The notes beneath the pieces are model-generated. The model was not told the DNA's origin and did not search any database. It saw nothing but the letters and a program-made list of their open reading frames with translations. A stretch of DNA of 64,000 nt. Source: a bacterium (GTDB lineage Bacteria; Joyebacterota; Joyebacteria; Joyebacterales; Joyebacteraceae). Numbering within the stretch: position 1 is the first letter of the stretch; each line of letters begins with the position of its first letter. The position numbers were made by a program, and so were the translations under genes. Of the stretch, positions 1-8,315 are shown piece by piece. The DNA is taken from NCBI GenBank assembly GCA_029990205.1, contig JAPEKQ010000007.1, positions 52,955 to 116,954 of the forward strand. The letters run 5' to 3'.

Positions 1-1
1 T

Positions 2-1303
2 CAGAGAGTCGCGCGCGGCCGGGTCCGCCCGACACCGCCGGGCGTTACACTGCCGCTCATCACGCTCCTGCTCGCCGCGGCGATGGTCGCGGGAGCGGCG
101 GCGTCCACGCTCATCCCGATGGACCTGACGCAGACCGACCACCTCAAGGCCTACGGCGTTGCGTACTGGGCGATCGAGAAGGGCTATCGGGTCGAGTGGC
201 TTCTTAATTACCGCGGAGGTTCGTTCCACATCCTCGACGGCGGGACCGATGTCGAGAGCGAGTGTCACTACCGCGGCGTGCTCTTCGAGACGACAGGGGG
301 CGCGGCGCTCCAGGCGGTCTACACCACGATCGAAGCTGAGAACATGGAGGTCGTGCTGCTCGAGAAGGCGCCGGCGGTCGCGCTCTACGCGCCCGACATC
401 AGTATCCAGCAGTGGGATGACGCGGTGATGCTGGCGCTCGACTACGCCGAGATCCCCTACACCGTCATCTGGGATCGCGAAGTCCAGGCGGGCGACCTCG
501 CCGAATACGATTGGGTGCATCTCCACCACGAGGACTTCACCGGGCAGTACGGGAAGTTCTACGGGAGCTACCGGAACGCCGAGTGGTACAAGCAGCGGAA
601 GGCCGACTTCGAGCGGCTGGCGGCCGAGGCGGGGTTCGCGTCGGTTGCGGGTCACAAGAGCGCGACGGCGCAGGCCATTCGCGAGTACGTCGGCCGCGGC
701 GGCTTTCTCTTCGCCATGTGCTCGGCGACCGACAGCTACGACATCGCCATCAGCGCGACCGGTGTCGACATCGTCGCCGAACCGTTCGACGGAGATCCTC
801 CCGAGCCGGGATGTCAGGAGCGGCTCGACTACACGCGCGCGCTCGCCTTTACGGACTTCGAGCTCTTCACGAGCCCGATGATCTACGAGTTCTCCGACAT
901 CGACATGACCGAGGACGTCAAGTCGAGATCGGAGGAGACGGACTACTTCACCCTGTTCGACTTCGCCGCGAAGTACGACCCGGTGCCCACGATGCTCACG
1001 CAGTGTCACGTCGATATCGTCAAGGGGTTCATGGGGCAGACGACGAGCTTCCGCCGGAGCCTTGTGAAGCGAAATGTCCGGATTCTCGGAGACTACCCGG
1101 GGCGCGACGAAGTGAAGTACATCCACGGCAACTTCGGGCGCGGTACGTTCACATTCCTCGGCGGTCACGACCCCGAGGACTACCGCCACATCGTTGGTGA
1201 CCCGCCGACCATCCTCTCGCTGCACAAGAACTCGCCCGGGTTCCGACTCATCCTGAACAATGTGCTGTTCCCGGCCGCGAAGAAGAAGGAGCGGAAGACG
1301 TGA
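2..1303 (+). CDS. Secreted protein of unknown function, 5' end outside window
   Basis: The reading frame is open to the window edge. The first internal ATG is at 83, but the codons before it encode the rest of a hydrophobic signal segment (LITLLLAAAMVAGAAAS), so the true start is probably upstream. The mature part opens with IPMDLTQTDHLKAYG and contains WLLNYRGGSF, HLHHEDFTGQYGKFY and a GGFLFAMCSA stretch that resembles the nucleophile elbow of class I glutamine amidotransferase or ThuA-like folds. From memory, relatives of this kind are often auto-labelled asparagine synthetase B, but no asparagine synthetase motif is visible here. Its stop overlaps the GTG start of the next gene, so the two are probably co-transcribed and both exported. 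The enzymatic role is unknown. Confidence 0.6.
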   Translation, partial: QRVARGRVRPTPPGVTLPLITLLLAAAMVAGAAASTLIPMDLTQTDHLKAYGVAYWAIEKGYRVEWLLNYRGGSFHILDGGTDVESECHYRGVLFETTGGAALQAVYTTIEAENMEVVLLEKAPAVALYAPDISIQQWDDAVMLALDYAEIPYTVIWDREVQAGDLAEYDWVHLHHEDFTGQYGKFYGSYRNAEWYKQRKADFERLAAEAGFASVAGHKSATAQAIREYVGRGGFLFAMCSATDSYDIAISATGVDIVAEPFDGDPPEPGCQERLDYTRALAFTDFELFTSPMIYEFSDIDMTEDVKSRSEETDYFTLFDFAAKYDPVPTMLTQCHVDIVKGFMGQTTSFRRSLVKRNVRILGDYPGRDEVKYIHGNFGRGTFTFLGGHDPEDYRHIVGDPPTILSLHKNSPGFRLILNNVLFPAAKKKERKT

Positions 1304-2436
1304 TACCGACCATCCAGCGGAGGAAGGCCACGAGCGTTGCAGCGTCCGTTCTGCCGGCGATCGTCGTTGCGGCGTTCGGACTCGTCCTGACATCGTGTGG
1401 CGAACTCATCGACACCGCCCACTTCCGCGCCGACGAGGCGCGCACTGGGTTCTACCCGCGCGGCGGGACGCCGACGCTGTCCGAGCCGCTCTTCGTGTAC
1501 GATGCCGGAGCTCCGATCTACTCATCACCCGTGGTCGCGAGCGGCCGGGTCGTGTTCGGCACAGTCTCCGGCGAGGTCCTGTCCCTCGATGCGCGAACGG
1601 GTGAGCGCATGTGGTCGTTCCGGGCGCGGGGGCCGGTCAACTCCTCGGCCGCCATCGGAGATGAGACGGTCTTCTTCGGCTCCGCCGACGGAAACGTGTA
1701 TGCGCTCGACGAGATGAGCGGGCGGACGAACTGGCGGAGGCGTCTCGGAGCCGGCGTCAGCTCGTCACCGCTGTTGTCCGCCGGTGTTGTCTACGTGGGC
1801 GCAACCGACGGAACGGTTCATGCTTTGCGTGCGGATTCCGGCGAGACTCTGTGGGAGCGGCACGTGGGTGACGCTGTGAGTTCGTCTCCGGCGATGGTCG
1901 ACGGGGTGCTGTGTGTCGGGACGTGGGAGGGGAGGCTCGTCGCGGTGGATGCGTCGAGCGGCGAAGAGCTCTGGAGGACGGCCAGGATGGGCGACGCGCT
2001 CACCACGACGCCCGCGATCGCCGACAGCTTCGTCTACTTCGGGAGTCTGGATGAGAACCTCTACGCCGCCCATATCAGGGACGGCAGCCCGGCAGGGCAG
2101 CTATCGGCCGACGGACCTGTGAGCGCGTCGCCCGCGCTCGCCGCCGGCCGAGTCTACTTCGCCAGCTGGGACCACGCCGTCTACGCAACCGACCTCAGCT
2201 CGGGCGAGTCCCCGTGGGTCTTCCTGACCGGCGGCTCCGTGTACTCATCACCATGCGTCTCCGGAGAGTGTGTCTACGTCGGGAGCGGAGACGGGAATGT
2301 TTACGCGATCAGCGTGGAGACCGGTGAGGAGATCGCGCGGTTCGAGACGGGCGGCCGCGTCCAGAGCTCACCCTGCGTCTGGCGGAACACGCTGTACATC
2401 GGAGGCGAGGACGGAACGCTCTACGCGCTTCGCTAG
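1300..2436 (+). CDS. PQQ-type beta-propeller lipoprotein (BamB-like)
   Basis: The 378-residue product starts with GTG inside the stop of the preceding gene (GTGA overlap). An N-terminal hydrophobic segment ends in a lipobox (LTSC, Cys33), which predicts a lipoprotein. The rest is about seven repeats of the PQQ propeller type, with recurring elements such as SSPVVASGRVVFG, VYALD and SGETLWE. Such eight-bladed propellers either scaffold outer-membrane assembly (BamB) or bind quinone cofactors. No catalytic residues for a quinoprotein dehydrogenase are seen, so a binding or scaffold role is more likely. The pairing with the upstream secreted protein is the main clue to its job. A strong hairpin terminator follows at 2472. 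Confidence 0.8.
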   Translation: MIPTIQRRKATSVAASVLPAIVVAAFGLVLTSCGELIDTAHFRADEARTGFYPRGGTPTLSEPLFVYDAGAPIYSSPVVASGRVVFGTVSGEVLSLDARTGERMWSFRARGPVNSSAAIGDETVFFGSADGNVYALDEMSGRTNWRRRLGAGVSSSPLLSAGVVYVGATDGTVHALRADSGETLWERHVGDAVSSSPAMVDGVLCVGTWEGRLVAVDASSGEELWRTARMGDALTTTPAIADSFVYFGSLDENLYAAHIRDGSPAGQLSADGPVSASPALAAGRVYFASWDHAVYATDLSSGESPWVFLTGGSVYSSPCVSGECVYVGSGDGNVYAISVETGEEIARFETGGRVQSSPCVWRNTLYIGGEDGTLYALR

Positions 2437-2471
2437 CGCCTTCGTGATCGGCGCCACCGGTTCGAGATAGA

Positions 2472-2498
2472 GAAGGGGACGGCGAGGCCGTCCCCTTC
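2472..2498. terminator. Bidirectional intrinsic terminator
   Basis: A perfect 12-bp inverted repeat (GAAGGGGACGGC and its complement) has a 3-nt loop and is followed by GTTGTTT. It lies between two convergent genes and can serve both strands. Confidence 0.8.
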
Positions 2499-2547
2499 GT
2501 TGTTTCAGTGCATGTATCAGAAGACGCGCAGCAGAAGTTCCCCGCCG

Positions 2548-4206
2548 CTAGGCCTCCGGCATCCACGTCAGCAGCAGTTCGATCTCCGCCGCGAACGCGA
2601 CCTCGTCGCCGTCGCGGAACCCGACGTGACGGTACATCATCCGACCCTCGTGGTCGATGATGACCGTCGTTGGGATGCCGCGGACACCGTACGCGTCGAA
2701 CGCGTCGCCGCAGCTGAAGAACGTCTCATACGTCACGCCGGAGCCAGCGAGCACCTCCCGTGCTACATCACTGACATCGCCTGATGCGATCGAGATGAAC
2801 CTGACCGGCATGCCTTCGAAGGTCGTGCTGAGCTCTGCGAGGCGTGGCAACTCCACGCGGCAGGGTCCTCAGCCGGCCCCCCAGAAGTTGAGCACGAGAA
2901 TCGATCCCGCGCAATCGGCGAGACCTACCGTTTCGCCGCCTTCGCCGGTGAACGTGAAGTCCGGCGCGGTCTGGATCCCGCCGTAGCGGAACTGCGTCAC
3001 GATCGAATCGAGTGACGCGGTGTCCCCGGCGCGCTCGACCCACTGCATCAGAGCCTCGCCGCCGTTCTCCTCCGGGTTCGGTGAGCGCGCGACGATGGGC
3101 GCGAGAAGCTCGACCGCCGCTCCGGCATCATCGGAGGCGTCGTAGATCTCGAGCAGATGCGTGACCATGACATCATCGAGACCCGGGTTGCCGGGCGTGA
3201 CGGCGATGGCCTGGAGGATATTGGACTTGGCCGCCTCGTAGTCGCCGAGCTTGTAGTGCGCCCAGCCGACGCTGTCGAGCACGTTCGCGCTGTCGTTCGC
3301 GGAGGTCGCGAAGACCAGCGACTGCTCACAGAGCGCCAGCCCGAGTTCCGGATCGAGTCCCGAGTCGGCAAGGCCGTACCCGACGGTGTTCAGGCTGGTC
3401 CCGTCGCCGTGCTCCTCCATCAGCTCCGCCATGGCGAACGCCGACGGCATGGCCGCCTCGCCGTCCTGGTCGCGGAGACGCATGAACCGGTGGTAGTGAA
3501 GCGCGTACTCGTGGTCGGGTCCGGGGGAGGTGGCGAGAAGCGAGTCGATGAACGCGACCTCCGTCCCCTCGCCGCGGAGCAGGATGATCTCACCGAGCAT
3601 CGGACGATACGCGCTGATCAGCACCGGCTTGAACCACTCGGGAATATCGCCCTCGAGACCGAGCCCGATCTCGGCGAGCTCGAGCGTCATGCTCGTGTCG
3701 GGGAACGGGGTCGGCCAGCGGTCCCGCAGCGCCGGGTGGACGGCGCTCCTGATGTACGCCGAGCCGAGCAGATGCTGTGCCGTGCCGTCACCGCGCTCGA
3801 TGATCTGGCGCGCAAGCGCGTCCGCTTTCTCGACCAGACCCGGGGCTTCGCCGTAGTAGAGATCGACGAGGACCATGTAGTGCTGCTCGGCCAGGAGCGG
3901 CGTAACGAGCAGATCCGGGATGTCGCCTTCGAGCATCTTGTCAATGTAGGCTGCCGCGTCCACGTTGTCGCCGAGCTGCCCGATCGACTCCGTGATGCCC
4001 TCCGCCGCCTGGTCGACGTAGGCCTGTTCGAGGTTCGGATGGTCCGCGACGAACGCGAGGATGGCGTCGATCCGCTCCGCCGGCTCCTCGATCGCGGCGA
4101 ACGCCTCGATCTGCTCGGCCACGCGCCCCTCCTGGAACTTCGCGAAGCCCCAGATGACGATGGCGCCGGCGATGGCGACCAGGACAATGAAGATGCCTCT
4201 TCTCAT
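2548..4206 (-). CDS. Membrane-anchored TPR protein with C-terminal selenocysteine thioredoxin domain (UGPC active site)
   Basis: Read through one in-frame TGA (2869-2871), the product is 552 residues. Residues 1-20 form a membrane anchor, and the middle is helical and TPR-like (for example VGWAHYKLGDYEAAKSNI). A TlpA-like thioredoxin domain starts near residue 415. The TGA is codon 446 and sits exactly where the first active-site cysteine belongs: NFWGAG-U-GPCR-VELPRL, against the family pattern FWATWCGPCRVELP. The fold continues downstream with the cis-proline motif GIPTTVIIDHEG, so the domain is complete only if TGA is decoded. A SECIS-like hairpin starts at the TGA. The protein is probably periplasmic and redox-active. 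Start: ATG at 4206, preceded by AGGAGAG. The alternatives are a TGC-to-TGA mutation or a sequencing error, which would leave a truncated TPR protein. The gene is transcribed alone. Confidence 0.8.
2829..2871 (-). promoter_or_regulatory. Putative bacterial SECIS element
   Basis: On the minus strand the RNA from the TGA onward folds as UGAG / CUGC / GCGUGG, loop AGUUG, then CCACGC / GCAG / CUCA, giving 4, 4 and 6 bp separated by small internal loops. The apical loop begins 16 nt after the UGA and has G as its second base. Both fit the published general description of bacterial SECIS elements (hairpin just 3' of the UGA, small loop with an early G). The pairing was done by eye. Confidence 0.65.
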
Positions 4207-4340
4207 GGACTCTCCTTGGTAGCGCGGGGCCGGCCGGGGCCGTCCGCGAGAAACAGTCTTGCGCGTCCAGCGCAGGTCGCGCGAGGGCTGGCGCGACGCG
4301 CACCGGTCCGTTGACCGGGGTCCAGTATACGGGTTGCCGG

Positions 4341-4369
4341 TTGACTTTCACAGAGCTTTCACGTAGGCT
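4341..4369 (+). promoter_or_regulatory. Sigma70-like promoter for endonuclease V
   Basis: TTGACT and TAGGCT are separated by 17 bp. Transcription would start near 4376, which rules out the TTG at 4373 as the translation start and favours the ATG at 4397. A TATACT box on the minus strand at 4324-4329 could be the -10 of the divergent selenoprotein gene, but its -35 is poor. Confidence 0.6.
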
Positions 4370-4396
4370 ATCTTGCCTAGACATGAGGAGATGCGG

Positions 4397-5065
4397 ATGA
4401 TGGTGGCTGGCAGTCACCCTTGGAACGTCTCGGTTCAGGACGCCTCTGCGATTCAGAAGGGACTGAGATCCGGGCTCGTTCTGGAGGACGATTTCGGTGA
4501 GATCGGCACCGTCGCCGGGTTCGACGTGTCGTTCTCGCGGGAGCGGGATCTCCTTCACGCGGCCGTCGTCATCATCGATGCCGGAACGCTCGAGGTCCTC
4601 GAGACCGTCTCCGCCTCGGCCGAACCGACCTTTCCGTACGTACCCGGCCTGCTGAGCTTCCGCGAGGGCCCCGTCGTCGAGCTGGCCTATGGGAAGCTCG
4701 AGATCCGGCCGGACCTTCTCATGTTCGATGGTCAGGGCATCGCGCACCCGCGGGGGCTCGGTCTTGCCTCGCACATGGGGCTTCTTCTGGACCGCCCGTC
4801 GATCGGCTGCGCTAAGTCGCGCCTGATCGGCGAGTTCAAGGAGCCCAAGCAGAAGCGCGGAGCGATGCGGACGTTGTCCATCCAGCGGAAGAAGGTGGGC
4901 GTCGTCCTCAGAAGCAAGGACAACACGAAGCCTTTGTTCGTTTCGCCCGGCCACAGGATCTCGGTGGAATCCGCGGCGGAATGGGTGCTTCGGACTGGAA
5001 AAGGGTATAGACTGCCGGAGCCGACCCGGCTCGCGCACATTGCAGCCGGGCGCGCGAAGCGGTAG
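4397..5065 (+). CDS. nfi: Endonuclease V (deoxyinosine 3' endonuclease)
   Basis: The 222-residue protein matches the Nfi family. It has AGFDVSF with the first catalytic Asp, the YVPGLLSFREGP motif with the catalytic Glu, and FDGQGIAHPRGLGLASHMG with the second catalytic Asp. The family nicks DNA one base 3' of deoxyinosine to start repair of deaminated adenine. The C-terminal motif VSPGHRIS is also typical. ATGs lie at 4391, 4397 and 4400; GAGGAG at 4385-4390 is best spaced for 4397. It is alone behind its own promoter, divergent from the selenoprotein gene. Length is normal for the family. Confidence 0.93.
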   Translation: MMVAGSHPWNVSVQDASAIQKGLRSGLVLEDDFGEIGTVAGFDVSFSRERDLLHAAVVIIDAGTLEVLETVSASAEPTFPYVPGLLSFREGPVVELAYGKLEIRPDLLMFDGQGIAHPRGLGLASHMGLLLDRPSIGCAKSRLIGEFKEPKQKRGAMRTLSIQRKKVGVVLRSKDNTKPLFVSPGHRISVESAAEWVLRTGKGYRLPEPTRLAHIAAGRAKR

Positions 5066-5074
5066 ACTCCGATT

Positions 5075-5091
5075 GTCCAGCGAGGCTGGAC
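5075..5091 (+). terminator. Short hairpin after endonuclease V
   Basis: A perfect 7-bp stem (GTCCAGC and its complement) has a GAG loop and lies 9 bp after the stop codon. No T-run follows, so termination here is only possible. The rest of 5092-5224 shows no gene. Confidence 0.35.
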
Positions 5092-5224
5092 GATGAGGAT
5101 GACAAGGACGAAGTTGACACGAGAGGACTCCGTTCGGTCGCCCGCCGTGGTGAGCCGGACGCAGCCCGGGAGGTGAAGAGCACGGGTGGAGCTATCAGAC
5201 GATAGAGGGATGGGAGGTGTTGAG

Positions 5225-5416
5225 ATGCCCAGTTCGTTTCCTGCCTGCCGCATGTGTGAGAAGGGTGTTCTGATCCCCTTGTCGGACTACGGGCGCGATG
5301 GGGCGGCCATTACCTACAAGGCCTGGGTGTGCTCCAACCCCGAGTGTGGATTCCACCTCAGGATTGACAACGGCGAAATCAGTCGCGGCTCCAGAATCAA
5401 CGAAGCAGCCAAGTAG
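5225..5416 (+). CDS. Small zinc-ribbon protein
   Basis: The 63-residue protein has four cysteines in a zinc-ribbon arrangement: C8 and C11 (CRMC) and C36 and C41 (CSNPEC), separated by a short beta-rich loop. It probably binds one zinc ion, but its partner is not known. The start at 5225 was chosen because GGGAGG at 5212-5217 is correctly spaced; an upstream GTG at 5186 has no such site. The short C-terminal tail is polar. It is followed after about 100 bp by the HAD gene on the same strand. No function is assigned. Confidence 0.7.
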   Translation: MPSSFPACRMCEKGVLIPLSDYGRDGAAITYKAWVCSNPECGFHLRIDNGEISRGSRINEAAK

Positions 5417-5519
5417 AGCCGGACGCTTCAGATGTTGGGTCGGGATGTGTAACTAAGAAGTCCCGGTTTCGCCCGTGCTCGCCTGCCCGGGAACGCACAC
5501 AGAGACGAAGGATGACATC

Positions 5520-6221
5520 ATGCTCCGAGCAGTGATCTTCGATCTCGACAACACGCTGACCGACTTCATGCGAATGAAGGTGGTCTCCATCGACGCGGCC
5601 ATCGAGTCGATGATCGACGCGGGGCTCTCGCTCTCCGCCGAGGAGACCAAGCGGAAGCTCTTCGAGATCTACGACCGCGAGGGTATCGAGGACCAGCGTG
5701 TCTTCGACCGCTTCCTCACCGAGGAGTTCGGTGAGATCGACCCGCGCATCCACACGGCCGCCATCCTCGGCTACCGCCGCGGCCGCCAGTACACGCTCGT
5801 ACTCTATCCGCACGTCAAGCGGACGCTCCTCGCGCTCGCCAAGCGCCAGCTCAAGCTCGTGGTTCTCTCGGACGCGCCGCGCTACCAGGCGTGGTCGCGT
5901 CTCTGCTACCTCGGACTCGAGCACTTCTTCGATCACGTCATCACGTTTGACGATACGCAGGTCCGCAAGCCCGACCCGGCGCCGTTCGAGAAGGCTATCG
6001 AGCTTCTCGACATGAGCGCGGACGAGGTCATCATGATCGGTGACTGGCCCGCGCGGGACATGGTGGGCGCAAGCGGCGTCGGCATCAAGACCGTCTACGC
6101 GAAGTACGGAGACACATCCGGGGCCACACACTCGGGCGCCAACTTCGAGATCGACGACATCTCCGAGCTTGTCTGTATCGTCGACGAGCTCCGGGGGAAA
6201 GAGTGCGAGCCGGGTTCCTGA
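5520..6221 (+). CDS. HAD-superfamily hydrolase
   Basis: The 233-residue protein shows all HAD motifs: FDLDNTLTDF at residues 7-16 (nucleophile Asp and acid Asp), a Ser motif in VVLSDAPRY, the lysine motif VRKPDPAPFEKA, and IGDWPARDMVGA with the metal-binding acids. It is a phosphatase of the haloacid dehalogenase class with a helical cap inserted after motif I, as in 2-haloalkanoate dehalogenase or phosphoglycolate phosphatase-like enzymes. The substrate cannot be read from sequence. The ATG at 5520 begins directly at the conserved MLRAVIFDLDNT. It is 25 bp upstream of acpS and probably co-transcribed with it. Confidence 0.88.
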   Translation: MLRAVIFDLDNTLTDFMRMKVVSIDAAIESMIDAGLSLSAEETKRKLFEIYDREGIEDQRVFDRFLTEEFGEIDPRIHTAAILGYRRGRQYTLVLYPHVKRTLLALAKRQLKLVVLSDAPRYQAWSRLCYLGLEHFFDHVITFDDTQVRKPDPAPFEKAIELLDMSADEVIMIGDWPARDMVGASGVGIKTVYAKYGDTSGATHSGANFEIDDISELVCIVDELRGKECEPGS

Positions 6222-6246
6222 CGGGAAGCGGTTCAGGGAGGTGGTG

Positions 6247-6618
6247 ATGATCAGGGGTGTCGGCACGGACGTCGTGGATATCGAGCGGTTCGCGCGCATC
6301 ATGCGTCGCTCGCGTGACGGATTCCGCGGGCACCTCTTCACCGACCGAGAGATCGCGTACTGTGAGCGCTACAAGAAGAGCGAGGCCTCCTACGCTGCTG
6401 TCTTCGCGGCCAAGGAGGCCTTTCTGAAGGCGCTCCGGACCGGGCTTGCGCCCGGGATGCGCTGGAAGGACGCGGAGGTCATACACGAACCCAGCGGCGC
6501 GCCATCGATGGTCGCGCACGGGCTCTGCCGTGAACTCCTTGGCGACGGTCGCGTGCACGTTACGCTCTCGCACTCAGATCTGGCCGCGACCGCGGTCGTG
6601 ATCATCGAGGACGTATAG
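6247..6618 (+). CDS. acpS: Holo-[acyl-carrier-protein] synthase
   Basis: The 123-residue length is typical. The protein has GTDVVDIERFARI near the N-terminus (Mg-binding Asp) and FAAKEAFLKALRTG (Mg-binding Glu and substrate Lys). It ends in the VTLSHSDLAATAVVI strand. The family transfers 4'-phosphopantetheine from CoA to a serine of ACP. The ATG at 6247 follows GGGAGGT at 6236-6242. It is followed by nnr, a very common bacterial pairing. Confidence 0.95.
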   Translation: MIRGVGTDVVDIERFARIMRRSRDGFRGHLFTDREIAYCERYKKSEASYAAVFAAKEAFLKALRTGLAPGMRWKDAEVIHEPSGAPSMVAHGLCRELLGDGRVHVTLSHSDLAATAVVIIEDV

Positions 6619-6679
6619 CCCACCGGGTCCCCCGGCGAGGACCTCGCCCCGATGTTCCGAATCCTGAAACGGAGTACCA

Positions 6680-8245
6680 ATGAGACTCGTGACGGCTGAG
6701 ACGATGCGCGCTGTCGACCGGCACGCGATCGAAGTGATGGATATCCCCGGACTGGACCTGATGGAAGAGGCCGGGATGGGAACGGTCGGTGTGCTCGTCG
6801 AGATGGCGGGGATCGACGCGGGTGACCGCGTCGCGGTCGTCTGCGGCACCGGGAACAACGGCGGCGACGGGTTCGTCATTGCGCGCGGACTCAGGGAGTT
6901 CGGCGTCGACGTCGACGTGTTCCTGCTCGGCTCGGCGGGTGACGTGAAGGGCGACGCGCGAACCAATCTCGACTTCCTCGAGCCGGGGTCGTTCCTCGAG
7001 ATCGCTGATGAGAAGGGTGTCGATGTGCTCGCGGAGGCGCTCGATGAGTCGGACGCCGTGGTGGATGCCATCTTCGGCACCGGCTTCAGGGGCGCGCCGC
7101 GCGGGATCGCGGGGGATGTGATCGCGGCGATCAACGCGTCGGACCTGCCCGTGCTCGCGGTCGATGTTCCCTCGGGGCTCAACGCGTCGACAGGCGGCAT
7201 CGAAGGCGAATGCATCATCGCGGACTGGACGAGCACGATGGCGCTCCCGAAGAAGGGGTTCTTCCTCTACCCCGGGCGCGAGTTCGTCGGCGACATCCAC
7301 GTCATCGATATCGGCATCCCCGAAGAGGCCGTCGAGGCCGTCGGGATACACCAGCACGTCCTCACACCCGCCGAGGCGGCGCTGTTCGTTCCGGACCGTG
7401 ACCCCGCGGGTCACAAGGGAACGTTCGGCCGCGTCGCCATCGTCGCGGGCTCGGTGGGGTACACGGGCGCCGCGGCGCTCGCGTCGATGTCGGCGCTCAG
7501 AAGCGGCGCGGGTCTCGTGACCGCCGGCATTCCCTCGAGCCTGAACGACGTGCTCGAGGCGAAGGTGACCGAGGTCATCACGCTGCCGCTTCCCGAGACA
7601 CAGGCCCGCTCGCTCGGCACGTCGGCGCTGCCCCGACTGCGCGAACTCACCGTCGGCGCGGATGCCGTGGCCATCGGGCCGGGGCTGTCGGTCGATGCCG
7701 AGACGGTCGAGCTGGTCCGGAGTCTCGTGGGCGCGCTCGACACACCGGCCGTGATCGACGCCGATGGTCTCAACGCGCTCTCACCCGATATCATCGGCTC
7801 GCGCGCCGGTGAGGCCGCCGTCGTGCTGACGCCGCACCCCGGCGAGATGGCGCGGCTCGTGGGCTGCTCGCCCGACGAGGTGCAGGCCGACCGCGAACGA
7901 CTCGCGTGCGCCGTCGCGGAGCAGGCGCGGGCGACCGTCGTGCTCAAGGGCGCGTCGACCGTTATCGCCACCATCGCGGGCGACGTGATGATCAACCCGA
8001 CCGGCAATGACGGAATGGCGAGCGCCGGGAGCGGGGATGTGCTCACGGGCGTCATCGCGGCGCTGCTCGCGCGCGGGATGTCCGGGCCTGACGCGGCCGC
8101 GCTCGGCGTGTTCGTGCACGGTCTGGCGGGCGACCTGGCGGCCGAAGCGGTTGGTCCGACCGGGATGATCGCGGGCGATATCCTGGAGTTCATTCCGCTG
8201 GCGTTCTTCGAGCTCGAGGCGGAACTCACCGAGATCGAGGACTAG
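6680..8245 (+). CDS. nnr: Bifunctional NAD(P)H-hydrate epimerase / ADP-dependent dehydratase
   Basis: The 521-residue protein is the two-domain fusion that repairs hydrated NADH and NADPH. The N-terminal YjeF-type epimerase (about residues 1-215) includes CGTGNNGGDGFVIARGL. The C-terminal ribokinase-like dehydratase (about 240-515) includes HKGTFGRVAIVAGS, DADGLNALS, LTPHPGEMARL, VLKGASTVIA and NDGMASAGSGDVLTG. Full length, with no break. It starts 61 bp after acpS. Confidence 0.95.
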   Translation: MRLVTAETMRAVDRHAIEVMDIPGLDLMEEAGMGTVGVLVEMAGIDAGDRVAVVCGTGNNGGDGFVIARGLREFGVDVDVFLLGSAGDVKGDARTNLDFLEPGSFLEIADEKGVDVLAEALDESDAVVDAIFGTGFRGAPRGIAGDVIAAINASDLPVLAVDVPSGLNASTGGIEGECIIADWTSTMALPKKGFFLYPGREFVGDIHVIDIGIPEEAVEAVGIHQHVLTPAEAALFVPDRDPAGHKGTFGRVAIVAGSVGYTGAAALASMSALRSGAGLVTAGIPSSLNDVLEAKVTEVITLPLPETQARSLGTSALPRLRELTVGADAVAIGPGLSVDAETVELVRSLVGALDTPAVIDADGLNALSPDIIGSRAGEAAVVLTPHPGEMARLVGCSPDEVQADRERLACAVAEQARATVVLKGASTVIATIAGDVMINPTGNDGMASAGSGDVLTGVIAALLARGMSGPDAAALGVFVHGLAGDLAAEAVGPTGMIAGDILEFIPLAFFELEAELTEIED

Positions 8246-8315
8246 GGACGCGCCGGGCTGGTGGCGCGGAGAGACACGACTCAATACTGCTCAACACTGG
8301 GAGACGGGGGGACGC

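Noticed and set aside
2548..2856. Stand-alone 102-residue thioredoxin fragment starting at GTG 2856
   Set aside because: It would lack the first strands and both active-site residues of the fold. It is better read as the C-terminal part of the selenoprotein.
5114..5142. TTGACA at 5114 as a promoter for the zinc-ribbon gene
   Set aside because: No acceptable -10 box lies 16-18 bp downstream.
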